Assembly (NCBI GenBank): GCA_003488005.1
Contig: DNND01000035.1
Span: forward strand, 1 to 20,767
From: Blastocatellia bacterium
GTDB taxonomy: Bacteria; Acidobacteriota; Blastocatellia; Pyrinomonadales; Pyrinomonadaceae
Direction: 5' to 3'
Length of the DNA: 20,767 bases
In this document: positions 1 to 7,361 of the stretch, piece after piece
Position numbering within the stretch: position 1 is the stretch's first letter
Layout of the letters: each line of letters starts with the position of its first letter
Made by a program: the position numbers and the translations under genes
The notes under the pieces: model-generated
Databases searched by the model: none
Told to the model about the DNA's origin: nothing
Seen by the model: only the letters and a program-made list of their open reading frames with translations

Positions 1-25
1 GCTACCGCAGGCGGTACTGACTTCA
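1..25. repeat. Dispersed palindromic repeat, left copy
   Basis: These 25 bases reappear, inverted and with one mismatch, at 20534-20558. The core TACCGCAGGCGGTA is a 6-bp inverted repeat around AG. The window edge cuts this copy, so its full length is unknown. Two copies more than 20 kb apart suggest a dispersed intergenic repeat family. Confidence 0.6.
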
Positions 26-35
26 TGTCACAAAA

Positions 36-80
36 AAGGAGGCCGCCTTTCCAAAAAAAGACGACCTCGCACAGGTACCC
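36..80 (-). terminator. Possible weak terminator of the minus-strand cluster
   Basis: Read on the minus strand after the stop of the secreted-protein gene, a short ACCT-GTGCG-AGGT hairpin precedes a run of seven T. A second small GC-rich stem (AGGCGGCCT) precedes a run of six T. Both stems are short, so termination here is plausible but not strong. Confidence 0.35.
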
Positions 81-92
81 GACTGCGAAAAG

Positions 93-1751
93 TTAATGAC
101 AACTGTTCAACTTAAACTTTGCAATGCTCGTGCGCCAATTGAAGACTCCGTTAGCGCCCTGAAACTCCGTGGTAAACCAGAAAGTACAGTCATCCACCGG
201 ATCGACTGTCAAGCCGCTATAGTCTCCCCAACGGGATAGATGGGTGGATGACGTATCCTGAATTCCACCTCCCGCCTTGATCACGGTTTCAACTCCCATA
301 ATTCCCGGCGGATCATTTGGAGCGCGTGCAGTAAATGCGACGCCCGGTTTTTGACCGTTGCCCGTTATGTTATAGGCCACCGCTATATTTCCCATCTTGT
401 CCATGGCGATGCTTCCCATCCAACGATGCGTTGCATCGGGTGAGAATGTGCCCTGTTGAAAGACGGTAGGCTGGGGCGCGTTTGGATTACGAATTTCGTA
501 CCAGCGCACGGCGGTCCGGCCGGTTGGTGGTCCAATGTCGACCGAGTGGTTCAGCACCAGTGCTTCGCTCGTAGCAAACTTGCGATAAGCCAGGCGAAAC
601 ATCAAACGTTCGCCCAGCGAATCAAGCTGGCGGGACGTGCCCGGCTGCGGCAGGCAAGTTCCTCCAGTTCCGCTGCAGGCCAAATTGTATCTAGCAACTG
701 GAATTACTGCGTCAGGTTGGCGCGTCGGTCCGACGCCCATCGTGGTGTTGTTCTTGTTTGCGAAGTCCACATGAAACTTCCAAAGCAATAATGTGTTGGG
801 AGCCGTACCCAAGCCGACAAAGTAGTTTGGCCTGCCTACCGGTGCGAACCTGCGGCCATCAGTATCGGAAGGTTGAATGCCAAAGAATTGTGGCTGAAGC
901 TGAATGCACTGCTCCTTTGCGCCCGGATTGCCGGCAAGCATTTTCCTGCGTTCGTACGCGCAAGCCCGCGAGCCGGAAAGACCCTCAAACATGTTGTAGG
1001 AAAAGTAGTACGCATCGCGCCAAACGCCCATGTGTGGATAATCGTTGAAGGCCGGGGACTCATATTCGTAGCGATGATACTTGCCGAGTGCGTCCGAAGT
1101 TTCCGACACGGCAATGCACTGCGCGAAGACGCCGCCATTTACCGAGAACTGGGAAAGCACCCAACGATTAGCAACGCGATCGTAGGAAACTATCGGGTCG
1201 CCGTCGTTGGTTTCTTCGCAGGGCACTTTAGTTGTCGGGCTGCCGCCCAAACCTTGCCACAAGAATTTTCCCTTGATTGGCCCAAGCAGCCGATTGCCGG
1301 TAGCTTTGTCGAAGATCGCAAAGGACGTATTCACCCATTGCACAAACTGCGTTCGGCCCACCGCCCCTGAGGTATCGGGAGGAGCATTCTGCACCTGGAA
1401 GTTTGGAAAACCATTCCCTATCCCTTCCTTGTTCAAACCAATAGTTACCGGATGCGCGGATCCCGGACTCGATTGCAGCGCACCATCCGGCGAAAGCGCC
1501 AGGCTGACTGAAACATTCGGATTCAACCGGACCGGCTTTACCTCGGGTGGCCCAAGGCTGACAGGCTCTGTCGGCAAATGCATTTGGTCGAGCCGCTGCG
1601 GCGTCGTGTCGGCTTTGCGTGGCAGGTGTTCTTCGACCGGCCCGACCTGCGGCATGGTAATCAAACCGAACATCGATTGAGCCTGACTGTTGGAATTGTT
1701 TAGAGCTATTACTAACAAAGCGGCTAGGAGTGTGACGTTACGTATTCGCAT
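93..1751 (-). CDS. Secreted protein of unknown function, probably beta-rich
   Basis: This encodes 552 residues that I cannot assign to a named family. Residues 1-25 form a clear Sec signal peptide: basic MRIR, hydrophobic core LLAALLVIAL, and a cleavage region near NSQAQ. A Pro-rich segment (about 26-80) precedes the folded part. Recurring aromatic and acidic strand-like motifs (DGDPIVSYDRVANRWVLSQF, NDYPHMGVW, SRWGDYSGLTVDPVDDCTFW) resemble beta-propeller or sialidase-like extracellular proteins common in Acidobacteria, but this is an impression of fold only. Several cysteines could form disulfides after export. AGGAGG lies 13 bases before the ATG, a little far but usable. It is the last gene of the minus-strand cluster, 76 bases after the protease-like gene. 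Confidence 0.85.
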   Translation of the reverse strand: MRIRNVTLLAALLVIALNNSNSQAQSMFGLITMPQVGPVEEHLPRKADTTPQRLDQMHLPTEPVSLGPPEVKPVRLNPNVSVSLALSPDGALQSSPGSAHPVTIGLNKEGIGNGFPNFQVQNAPPDTSGAVGRTQFVQWVNTSFAIFDKATGNRLLGPIKGKFLWQGLGGSPTTKVPCEETNDGDPIVSYDRVANRWVLSQFSVNGGVFAQCIAVSETSDALGKYHRYEYESPAFNDYPHMGVWRDAYYFSYNMFEGLSGSRACAYERRKMLAGNPGAKEQCIQLQPQFFGIQPSDTDGRRFAPVGRPNYFVGLGTAPNTLLLWKFHVDFANKNNTTMGVGPTRQPDAVIPVARYNLACSGTGGTCLPQPGTSRQLDSLGERLMFRLAYRKFATSEALVLNHSVDIGPPTGRTAVRWYEIRNPNAPQPTVFQQGTFSPDATHRWMGSIAMDKMGNIAVAYNITGNGQKPGVAFTARAPNDPPGIMGVETVIKAGGGIQDTSSTHLSRWGDYSGLTVDPVDDCTFWFTTEFQGANGVFNWRTSIAKFKLNSCH

Positions 1752-1827
1752 TTGGTTCTGAGGGCCTCCTGTTGGAAAAGTTGTGAGACTTCCGACGAAA
1801 ATCGCAGTTGGGTTCTTACAATCCTTG

Positions 1828-2553
1828 TTAGCTGGTCAATGACGCCAGCGGGTCGCCCCACTGCGGTCCAGACAGCGGCCCGCGCAAATGATCGCGATCA
1901 AATTCGAGCGTGGCCGCCTTGTAATCGCTTCCTTGTTTGCGCAAGGCGTCGATGTGTTTGTTGAAAAGCACGTTGACTCGTTCGTGCACCTGCCTCGCAT
2001 TTAAGCCGTCGGCAAAGCCGCGGTCAATTTCAGAGTCGCATTCGAAAAAAATGTCGGCTGAGTCCAGCAGGAAGGTAAAGTTTTCGTCGTAGCCGAAATA
2101 GGCACGGCAACCGTGGCTTACAAAATCCGGGCCAAGGTCACGCGCTGTTTCGCACGAGATGAAATGAACGATCTTTCCCTGACACTCTTCGGTGCTGTAA
2201 TTGCCGACGCTGAAAATCGGGTCGTAAAAGTCGCCGGTATACGAGTCGTAGCCACCGTGCCCGACGCCTGTCATGTAAATCACGTGGGGCTTGCGCGCTT
2301 CCGGCGCCACGTAAAGGCGGCGCGCCAACGATTCCTGCGATCGTTGAATTGAGAATCCCTTTTGTTCCAGATAGGGATAAACATTGTCCTGGCGATAGTT
2401 GAAGCCGGCTTGCGTAATAATTTCGAAAGCCGCGTCGATGGCCAACACTACCATGTCCATTTCAAGCGAAACCGATCGTTTTCGAGGTTTCCTCTGCGAT
2501 GCCTTGCGAAACCGCCGGTGATTGTTTCCGTTTACGGATTTCTTACGAGCCAT
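1828..2553 (-). CDS. Clan-CD (caspase/CHAT-like) cysteine protease candidate with basic N-terminal tail
   Basis: This encodes 241 residues. A strand ending in VIYMTGVGHGG places His99-Gly100. After 34 residues comes KIVHFISCETARDLG with Ser133-Cys134, followed by GCRAYFGYDENF (149-159). An HG motif on one strand and an (A/S)C motif on the next, about 35 residues apart, is the His/Cys dyad arrangement of clan CD peptidases. The CET tail and the later GxxAYFGY resemble CHAT and gingipain-type domains most closely. Residues 1-30 are strongly basic and probably unstructured. There is no signal peptide or membrane segment, so it is predicted cytoplasmic. AAGGAG lies 8 bases before the ATG. Its neighbours are a lysine-rich protein upstream and a secreted protein downstream. 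Family level is inferred from motifs; substrate and activity are unknown. Confidence 0.7.
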   Translation of the reverse strand: MARKKSVNGNNHRRFRKASQRKPRKRSVSLEMDMVVLAIDAAFEIITQAGFNYRQDNVYPYLEQKGFSIQRSQESLARRLYVAPEARKPHVIYMTGVGHGGYDSYTGDFYDPIFSVGNYSTEECQGKIVHFISCETARDLGPDFVSHGCRAYFGYDENFTFLLDSADIFFECDSEIDRGFADGLNARQVHERVNVLFNKHIDALRKQGSDYKAATLEFDRDHLRGPLSGPQWGDPLASLTS

Positions 2554-2618
2554 GGTTTGCTCCTTGAGGGTTCTTAATGCAGTTCGCGGGTGAAGCCGAC
2601 CGGTTTGCTAACGCAAGT

Positions 2619-3116
2619 TCACTTTGGTTTTTTCTTCTTTGCTCTCGCTACGGGCTTGGGTTGTTCCGCCACCATCGCCTTGTTCACCTGGTGGTTGATG
2701 ACTCGCTGTTCAATTTCCATCAAGGCGCGACCGATCGCCGTCTGTGCTTTTACTTCAGCCATGGCGCGTTTCTGATCGAGCAAGCCGGCGCCGAGCATTG
2801 CAATTTGAAACTTGGGTTGTTCCGAGATCCGCTTCGCGACCAGCTCAGCTCGTTGCTCCGGTGTTAACTCGGAATAAGTCATCGTCGGCACGTCCGGGTC
2901 GACCACCTCGCGCAACGTGGCCCAGCCTTTACCGTCCGCGCAATAGCTGGTCGGCAACTCCCATTGACGTGTCTGAATGGCGCCGGCTTTCTCGAGTCCC
3001 CTTTTTTTGCTCGCTCGCTTTGCCGCAGTTGCGGAGCCGCCCAGCTTCCTCTTCACTGACCTTGTCTTTACTGCTCTTTTCTTAACTGCTTTTTTCTTTG
3101 CTGACTTGTTTGCCAT
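2619..3116 (-). CDS. Lysine-rich protein with histone-H1-like tails
   Basis: This encodes 165 residues with no recognised family. Residues 1-40 are a Lys/Arg/Ala/Ser tail (KKKAVKKRAVKTRS and similar), and the C-terminus ends in ARAKKKKPK. Both resemble histone H1-like or other polyanion-binding tails. The middle (50-150) looks folded and mostly helical, with QWELPTSYCADGKGW followed by long amphipathic stretches. There is no signal peptide. I chose the ATG at 3116 over an in-frame TTG six bases upstream, because GGAAGG sits at good distance from the ATG and too close to the TTG. It lies 51 bases after the amidase gene and 65 before the protease-like gene, whose product also starts with a basic tail. 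Nucleic-acid or anionic-surface binding is inference from composition only. Confidence 0.8.
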   Translation of the reverse strand: MANKSAKKKAVKKRAVKTRSVKRKLGGSATAAKRASKKRGLEKAGAIQTRQWELPTSYCADGKGWATLREVVDPDVPTMTYSELTPEQRAELVAKRISEQPKFQIAMLGAGLLDQKRAMAEVKAQTAIGRALMEIEQRVINHQVNKAMVAEQPKPVARAKKKKPK

Positions 3117-3167
3117 ATTCAATTCCTTCCGGCCTCGTGACGTCGTACTCCTCCTCCTGAGGTTAAT

Positions 3168-3815
3168 CTAAGGATGCACCAGGTCATTTATGATCGCACC
3201 TGCGATCGCCTTCGCAATTTGCCCACGGACAGCCGTAGCATTCGATCCAGTGTTCAATAACACATCTACCGCAGGTACATCGAGAAACTCAACTTCCAGA
3301 AGGCAAGCCCGGCAATGACCTCCAGAAGTGTTGCCCAGACTAACATCATTGAGGACCCCGAACTTCTCTTCTTTAACCCCTCTGTTATGCGTGCCGCTGT
3401 CTGCGTTATGGATTACATTGAAGACAGCGCTTTGAATATTACCCGCAAATCGTTTGTCGTCAGCAAGGTTTACATTGTCCTGAGCGCGGCGCACGTAAGT
3501 CTCGACGCCTCGCGAAACGCCGTTGAACGCATTAAGATGAATACTCAAGAACCTGTCGGCATGATTAGTTCGCGCCACATGCGCCCTATCTGCGAGACTA
3601 AGGTTCACGTCGCCCGTTCGCGTCATCACAATTGTGATAGTGTGTCCGCCTGCCGTCGCCGCATTCTGCAGTTCTGTTTTTACGAGCTTTGCCAGAATCA
3701 GTGTGAGGTCCTTTTCTTTCACACCACTGGGACTGACAGCATGATTACCGTCCGAGCCGCCAATGTTGCCTGTCCCACCATGACCGGGATCCAGTACTAC
3801 TGTCGCAGTTGCCAT
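3168..3815 (-). CDS. Leaderless N-acetylmuramoyl-L-alanine amidase (Amidase_3)
   Basis: This 215-residue zinc amidase would cleave the bond between N-acetylmuramic acid and L-alanine in peptidoglycan. Family motifs are complete: LDPGHGG with His12, Glu34 in VKEKDL, His93 in FLSIHLNA, and Glu174 in LLEVEFLD. The domain fills the whole protein, and the first motif begins only nine residues from the start, leaving no room for a signal peptide. It is therefore made as a cytoplasmic enzyme and needs lysis, a holin-like pore or another export route to reach its substrate, as for phage endolysins. AGGAGGTG lies 7 bases before the ATG, one of the best sites in the window. It follows an M74-type endopeptidase gene, and a degenerate copy of its own 5' end lies upstream of that gene. 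Confidence 0.92.
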   Translation of the reverse strand: MATATVVLDPGHGGTGNIGGSDGNHAVSPSGVKEKDLTLILAKLVKTELQNAATAGGHTITIVMTRTGDVNLSLADRAHVARTNHADRFLSIHLNAFNGVSRGVETYVRRAQDNVNLADDKRFAGNIQSAVFNVIHNADSGTHNRGVKEEKFGVLNDVSLGNTSGGHCRACLLEVEFLDVPAVDVLLNTGSNATAVRGQIAKAIAGAIINDLVHP

Positions 3816-3955
3816 TATCTTTCACCTCCTGCATCTTTGAACCGGAATCAAATACTACTTTTGAAGTGACTTAGAACCTGGCCGACAAACTGAAAGTTTC
3901 GAAATCTGCTTGTCCGCAGCAGGCCGTTGTCGCGGGTCGAACACGAGCGGGGCCG

Positions 3956-4591
3956 CTACAGGACCGCCAGGGCCGTCCAGGTGTCGGGGCCTACAACTCC
4001 GTCCGGTGTCAGGCCTTGCGCGGCTTGAAACTGTTCGACCGCATGCTGAGTCACCGAACCGAACCGGCCGTCAGCTTCCAAGCCGAGCTTGGTTTGAACC
4101 TCAGCGATGTCCGATCCGCGATCTCCAATCCTAATTATCGCGTTTTTCGTTCTCAGCCGGACGTGAAAATGGTTGTGGTGTCCGTTGACGAACTGACTGA
4201 GACCCGCGGCAATTACCGTCGGATCGTTAAAGAAGACATTTTGGACCGGCGCCTTCTTCCACCACAAAGTGATTAGAGCGGTTGTCAACGTCCGATCGTA
4301 TTCAGAATCCGAGATAGTAACAGGCTCGTTGTTGCCATCAGTTCGCATCGGTCTGATGTCAACATCGACACCTAGTCGATGAGACTTGTGAGGTGGAAAC
4401 GGTCCACCACCATTTTTGGAAATCTGTCCGATTGAAAACGGGCCTTGAGAATGAAGAACGTCCCAAGCTGCGGCGACACGGACAGCCGCATCGATGGTCG
4501 ATGCCTGACCAAACTGAAATTCACCATTAGCGCCTCGGTTGTTTGTCACAAACCCGACGCCACTCTGGGGCAGCGGTGTGTTGATGTCCAT
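3956..4591 (-). CDS. MepA-like (M74) murein endopeptidase with C-terminal peptidoglycan-binding domain, leaderless
   Basis: This encodes 211 residues. SHRLGVDVDI contains His71 and Asp78 in the spacing of the zinc ligands of penicillin-insensitive murein endopeptidase MepA (SHQTGLDVD), and HNHFHVRL (139-146) supplies the third ligand, probably His143. This family cleaves D,D or meso-DAP cross-links in peptidoglycan. Residues 152-210 form a PG_binding_1 repeat (GDRGSDIAEVQTKLG, DGRFGSVTQHAVEQFQ, DGVVGPDTWTAL). No signal peptide is present: the start MDINTPLPQSG is polar, although E. coli MepA is periplasmic. GGAGGAAAT lies directly before the ATG. The amidase gene follows after 140 bases, giving two complementary murein hydrolases, both apparently cytoplasmic when made. 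Confidence 0.87.
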   Translation of the reverse strand: MDINTPLPQSGVGFVTNNRGANGEFQFGQASTIDAAVRVAAAWDVLHSQGPFSIGQISKNGGGPFPPHKSHRLGVDVDIRPMRTDGNNEPVTISDSEYDRTLTTALITLWWKKAPVQNVFFNDPTVIAAGLSQFVNGHHNHFHVRLRTKNAIIRIGDRGSDIAEVQTKLGLEADGRFGSVTQHAVEQFQAAQGLTPDGVVGPDTWTALAVL

Positions 4592-4679
4592 AATATTTCC
4601 TCCAAAAATATGTTGTCAGTGCTTCGTTGCCATCGCCAATGTCTCCTGTACCGCCCTGACCGACGGTTGCATTTGCCAT
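4527..4679 (-). pseudogene. Degenerate duplicate of the amidase 5' end (possible 50-residue ORF)
   Basis: From the ATG at 4679 the first 20 codons align with the start of the amidase encoded at 3168-3815. Sixteen of 20 aligned residues are identical (MANATV, GGTG, IG, DGN), with gaps of four (VLDP) and two residues. The catalytic His of GHGG is replaced by Gln, and resemblance ends at codon 20, close to the ribosome-binding site of the endopeptidase gene. The frame then runs about 65 bases into that gene in another frame before stopping. No good ribosome-binding site precedes it. The simplest reading is a relic of a tandem duplication; a short leader peptide coupled to the endopeptidase gene is an alternative. 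Confidence 0.55.
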
Positions 4680-4713
4680 TTTGCGTATCTTACGTTTGTT
4701 CCGAATGATTGAT

Positions 4714-4731
4714 CGATCCAATGTTGGATCG
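4714..4731. promoter_or_regulatory. Perfect 8-bp inverted repeat upstream of the murein hydrolase genes
   Basis: CGATCCAA-TG-TTGGATCG is a perfect palindrome around two bases, in the 81-base gap between the barrel-like gene and the amidase relic. No T-run follows on the minus strand, so it is not a standard terminator. An operator or an mRNA hairpin ahead of the hydrolase genes is possible. Confidence 0.35.
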
Positions 4732-4760
4732 CTCCCGCGTCGAATCTAGGTCAGCCTCAA

Positions 4761-6770
4761 CTACTTCTTCCCAAAACCCAAAAGCCTTGTCACCATCAAA
4801 AACTTATCGGCATCGAACGTGAAGCCGAAGTTTCCTCGAATATGCTTTTCCTTATTAAATTCGGTAGCATTCGCGTACGTCAGAGCGAGCGGTATGCTCA
4901 CTCCCTTGCTAATCGGTACGTCCAATTTGAATTGAACGACCGCGATATCAGCCTTCTTGTTTGGCACTCCTCTGTTTTCTTGCAGTCTCTGATAACGTGC
5001 GGTCAGAGCGTAAGTCATTGGACTCAGATCAAGCTCGGTGGTCTTAAACGGACTATCCCTCCTACCTTCAAAGCTCACTGTCGTAATGAAGTCCCGGAAC
5101 TTTGTCTGATTCAGCGTAGGGTCGGGCCGATGATAGAACGAGGACCCCGCGTTCAATGTCAGTTTGATTGGTGTATTAGATAGATAACGTTGGTATAGGA
5201 AGTTGAAAGTGCCATACTCCGCGCCCATCTGAGGCCGGTTGTTTGTGAAAGAGAATGACGCCTCCGGTCTTCTTTCAAAGTCGTGCAACATCTGGTCGTA
5301 CATGTCTTTCGCCGCGCCCACCTGCTTCCGTGCGGCGATAAGTGATGGCAGAACAGTTCCAACAAGGCGATCTCTTGTCGCTTTATCGATTGTGAAAGGT
5401 CCAGTGCCACCTGCTCTAGTCTCATCAAACACCTGTGATTTCAGTAAACAAAGAATCGTATTTGACACGTCAACTTTGGCCTTAGCTATCGCTTCGGTTT
5501 TTGCGGGGCCGGTAAACGTGCTGAGTTTGGCATCGGTGAGAACTTGATTAATGCTGGTCACGGCAGTGACGTTGAAAGTGTGGCGCGCCTCTTGAGTCTC
5601 CGGCCGATTGCCGAAAAGCGTCTCTATGCCCCCAGTCAAACTGTTTAGATAAGTCTGAATCGCGGGCCTAATAACCTCTCTCCATCGAGCGTCAAATTCT
5701 TTCGAGTTTGGACCACGTTCGCTTGTTAGTCTGAGCTTAGCGGAATATTGAGAGAGATTTTTCCTTCTAACATTGGCTAGAGTGGCGTTCTTATCACTAA
5801 TGTTAAAACTAGCGGATAAGCCCAGGCGCTTGAGGTAGCCATACTGTCTGTTGGCAGCCGCCGTATCCTCCTGCGAGGGAACGACAAACGCATATGGTGT
5901 CGTGCTGAGCGTAAGATTTGTGTCACCCACTTGTTGTTGTATGGCTCCGTGCTCGACCGCAAACCCAACAAGGTCTGCCCAGCCAGGCTTCTCAATCGCA
6001 CTCGTAGATCCTCCAGCTGCCGCTGTAGTTCCAAGCTGCTTATCTGTTCGCGTAGTTTCACCAATGTAGGTGTATGCTTCGAGCGCGCTTAGCTTGAGGA
6101 CATCGCTCCTTGTGAGCGCATCAATCACCGAAAACAGGATTGCTCTATCAGCAATATTGCCGACTCGATCTGGCTCATTGTGCGCTACGATATCCGCCGC
6201 TACTCTGTCTGCCTCCGTCTTGATGACCGCGGGAACCTCGGAGACGTCGCAGCTTGCTGCCGGGAAGAGCGCAGTACTAATAAGTGGCGTTCTATTGGCA
6301 ACGGGCTGGCTTTTTACTTTCTCTACCACAGTCTTTGAAGAGAAAGAGGCCGGGACAGCAACCGGTTGAGCGGCAGAGTTCTGTGGAATCTCCGCTACAA
6401 CATCGCGACCGAGAGGTGCATCTTGTTGTATTACCCTTTCTAACTCCGTCACATCCGCAGTTTTCGACAGGATCGCCGCGTCAATAAATTTTCTCTGGTC
6501 AGCGGTGAGGGAAACCTGCGACGCGTATCTTCCCAAGTCTTCAATTGACTTTGCCAGCGCATCATGAAGTTCCTGACGCTGCTGATTTAGGAAGTCACGA
6601 TTAATCTTCCTTACTTCGGGTGATATGGACGGATCGCGGTCTACAGCTTCTTTTTCCGCGATTTGCTGTTTTAACTCGGCGATCGAAGAACCCTGTTGAG
6701 CCCACCCTGAACACGTCAAAAAGAAAACAAGGCCAACCGCAATGAGATTTTTACGCAGAGACTTTTCCAT
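4761..6770 (-). CDS. Secreted protein with coiled-coil N-terminus and outer-membrane-barrel-like C-terminus
   Basis: This encodes 669 residues with no named family that I recognise. Residues 1-25 are a signal peptide (MEKSLRKN, then LIAVGLVFFLTC, cleavage near SGWAQ). The cysteine there has Phe, not Leu, at the lipobox -3 position, so a lipoprotein is unlikely. Residues about 26-110 are charged and heptad-like, probably coiled coil. The middle is mostly helical. From about residue 510 the chain alternates amphipathic strands and turns (GAEYGTFNFLYQRYL, IKLTLNAGSSFYH, DFITTVSFEGRRD, YALTARYQRLQ, GNFGFTFDADKF), as in outer-membrane barrels. AAAGGA precedes the ATG by 8 bases. It lies 131 bases after the small beta-protein gene, in the same direction. 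Outer-membrane location is inference. Confidence 0.82.
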   Translation of the reverse strand: MEKSLRKNLIAVGLVFFLTCSGWAQQGSSIAELKQQIAEKEAVDRDPSISPEVRKINRDFLNQQRQELHDALAKSIEDLGRYASQVSLTADQRKFIDAAILSKTADVTELERVIQQDAPLGRDVVAEIPQNSAAQPVAVPASFSSKTVVEKVKSQPVANRTPLISTALFPAASCDVSEVPAVIKTEADRVAADIVAHNEPDRVGNIADRAILFSVIDALTRSDVLKLSALEAYTYIGETTRTDKQLGTTAAAGGSTSAIEKPGWADLVGFAVEHGAIQQQVGDTNLTLSTTPYAFVVPSQEDTAAANRQYGYLKRLGLSASFNISDKNATLANVRRKNLSQYSAKLRLTSERGPNSKEFDARWREVIRPAIQTYLNSLTGGIETLFGNRPETQEARHTFNVTAVTSINQVLTDAKLSTFTGPAKTEAIAKAKVDVSNTILCLLKSQVFDETRAGGTGPFTIDKATRDRLVGTVLPSLIAARKQVGAAKDMYDQMLHDFERRPEASFSFTNNRPQMGAEYGTFNFLYQRYLSNTPIKLTLNAGSSFYHRPDPTLNQTKFRDFITTVSFEGRRDSPFKTTELDLSPMTYALTARYQRLQENRGVPNKKADIAVVQFKLDVPISKGVSIPLALTYANATEFNKEKHIRGNFGFTFDADKFLMVTRLLGFGKK

Positions 6771-6801
6771 TTTCTATTTCCTTTGTGGCGCGGTTCTTAT
6801 C

Positions 6802-6816
6802 GAAATGCCGCATTTC
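6802..6816. repeat. Short palindrome between two minus-strand genes
   Basis: GAAATGCCGCATTTC is a perfect palindrome around one central base, 32 bases upstream of the 669-residue gene's start. It could be a protein-binding site. No other copy was noticed in the window. Confidence 0.25.
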
Positions 6817-6901
6817 AAGGCCCAAACATGAATCGGAACTGGATCACTCTGAGGAGTGGACCGACTAATCGATCTAGTGGACAGCTCGCATGCCAACTCC
6901 G

Positions 6902-7291
6902 TCATTGGCAGTCCGATCGAACATCAAAGGCAAGTCCAATCTGCTTTGTCTGATCATCCGCAAAAACAGTAGGACCCCGCAGATTTTGTCCGCCTTGTGA
7001 ACCCGAGAGGGCCAACTCGAATCTTGTATCCGCAGTGACCGCTCCCGAAAAGTCGCATTCGTACTGCACGCTGATGCTCCCGCCAACTGGCGGCGAAACC
7101 GTGAAGCGAAAGGTCGGTGTGTCAGGAAGATCGGGGTCTGGTTCCAAAGCGTGCCCGTCTTCACCAGGGACATCTGCGAGCGAAATGGTAATCATGTCTG
7201 GATCGGCGCCGGCGAATGGAGTAAATACCAGAGTGACCTCTTCACCAGGGCATACGTGATATTCGTTTTTTGTTGGAGGAATCTGTTTCAT
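6902..7291 (-). CDS. Small leaderless beta-sandwich-like protein, unknown function
   Basis: This encodes 129 residues and I do not recognise the family. Alternating hydrophobic strands (VTLVFTPF, MITISLADV, TFRFTVSPP, SISVQYECDF, TRFELALSG) suggest a small beta-sandwich or Ig-like fold. An acidic, Pro-rich loop (EDGHALEPDPDLPD) separates strands two and three. Three cysteines are present (near residues 14, 79 and 128). There is no signal peptide: the start MKQIPPTKNEYH is polar. AAGGAG lies 8 bases before the ATG. It sits between the three-span membrane protein and the barrel-like protein in one direction, so an accessory role to an envelope complex is conceivable, but nothing in the sequence shows it. 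Confidence 0.78.
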   Translation of the reverse strand: MKQIPPTKNEYHVCPGEEVTLVFTPFAGADPDMITISLADVPGEDGHALEPDPDLPDTPTFRFTVSPPVGGSISVQYECDFSGAVTADTRFELALSGSQGGQNLRGPTVFADDQTKQIGLAFDVRSDCQ

Positions 7292-7361
7292 CGTTTGGCT
7301 CCTTGGCCTGCGTTCAAAGATGAGGACTGTTTCGGTAAATTCAATTAACTCAAGACCCGTT

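Noticed and set aside
3168..4591. Prophage lysis cassette
   Set aside because: No phage structural, replication or integrase gene is in the window, and the flanking genes are secreted or envelope proteins of bacterial type. A domesticated phage origin for the enzymes remains possible.
1828..7291. Bacterial gasdermin partner for the caspase-like protease
   Set aside because: No neighbour has the length or features of a bacterial gasdermin. The small beta protein is too short and the others have signal peptides, basic tails or hydrolase motifs.
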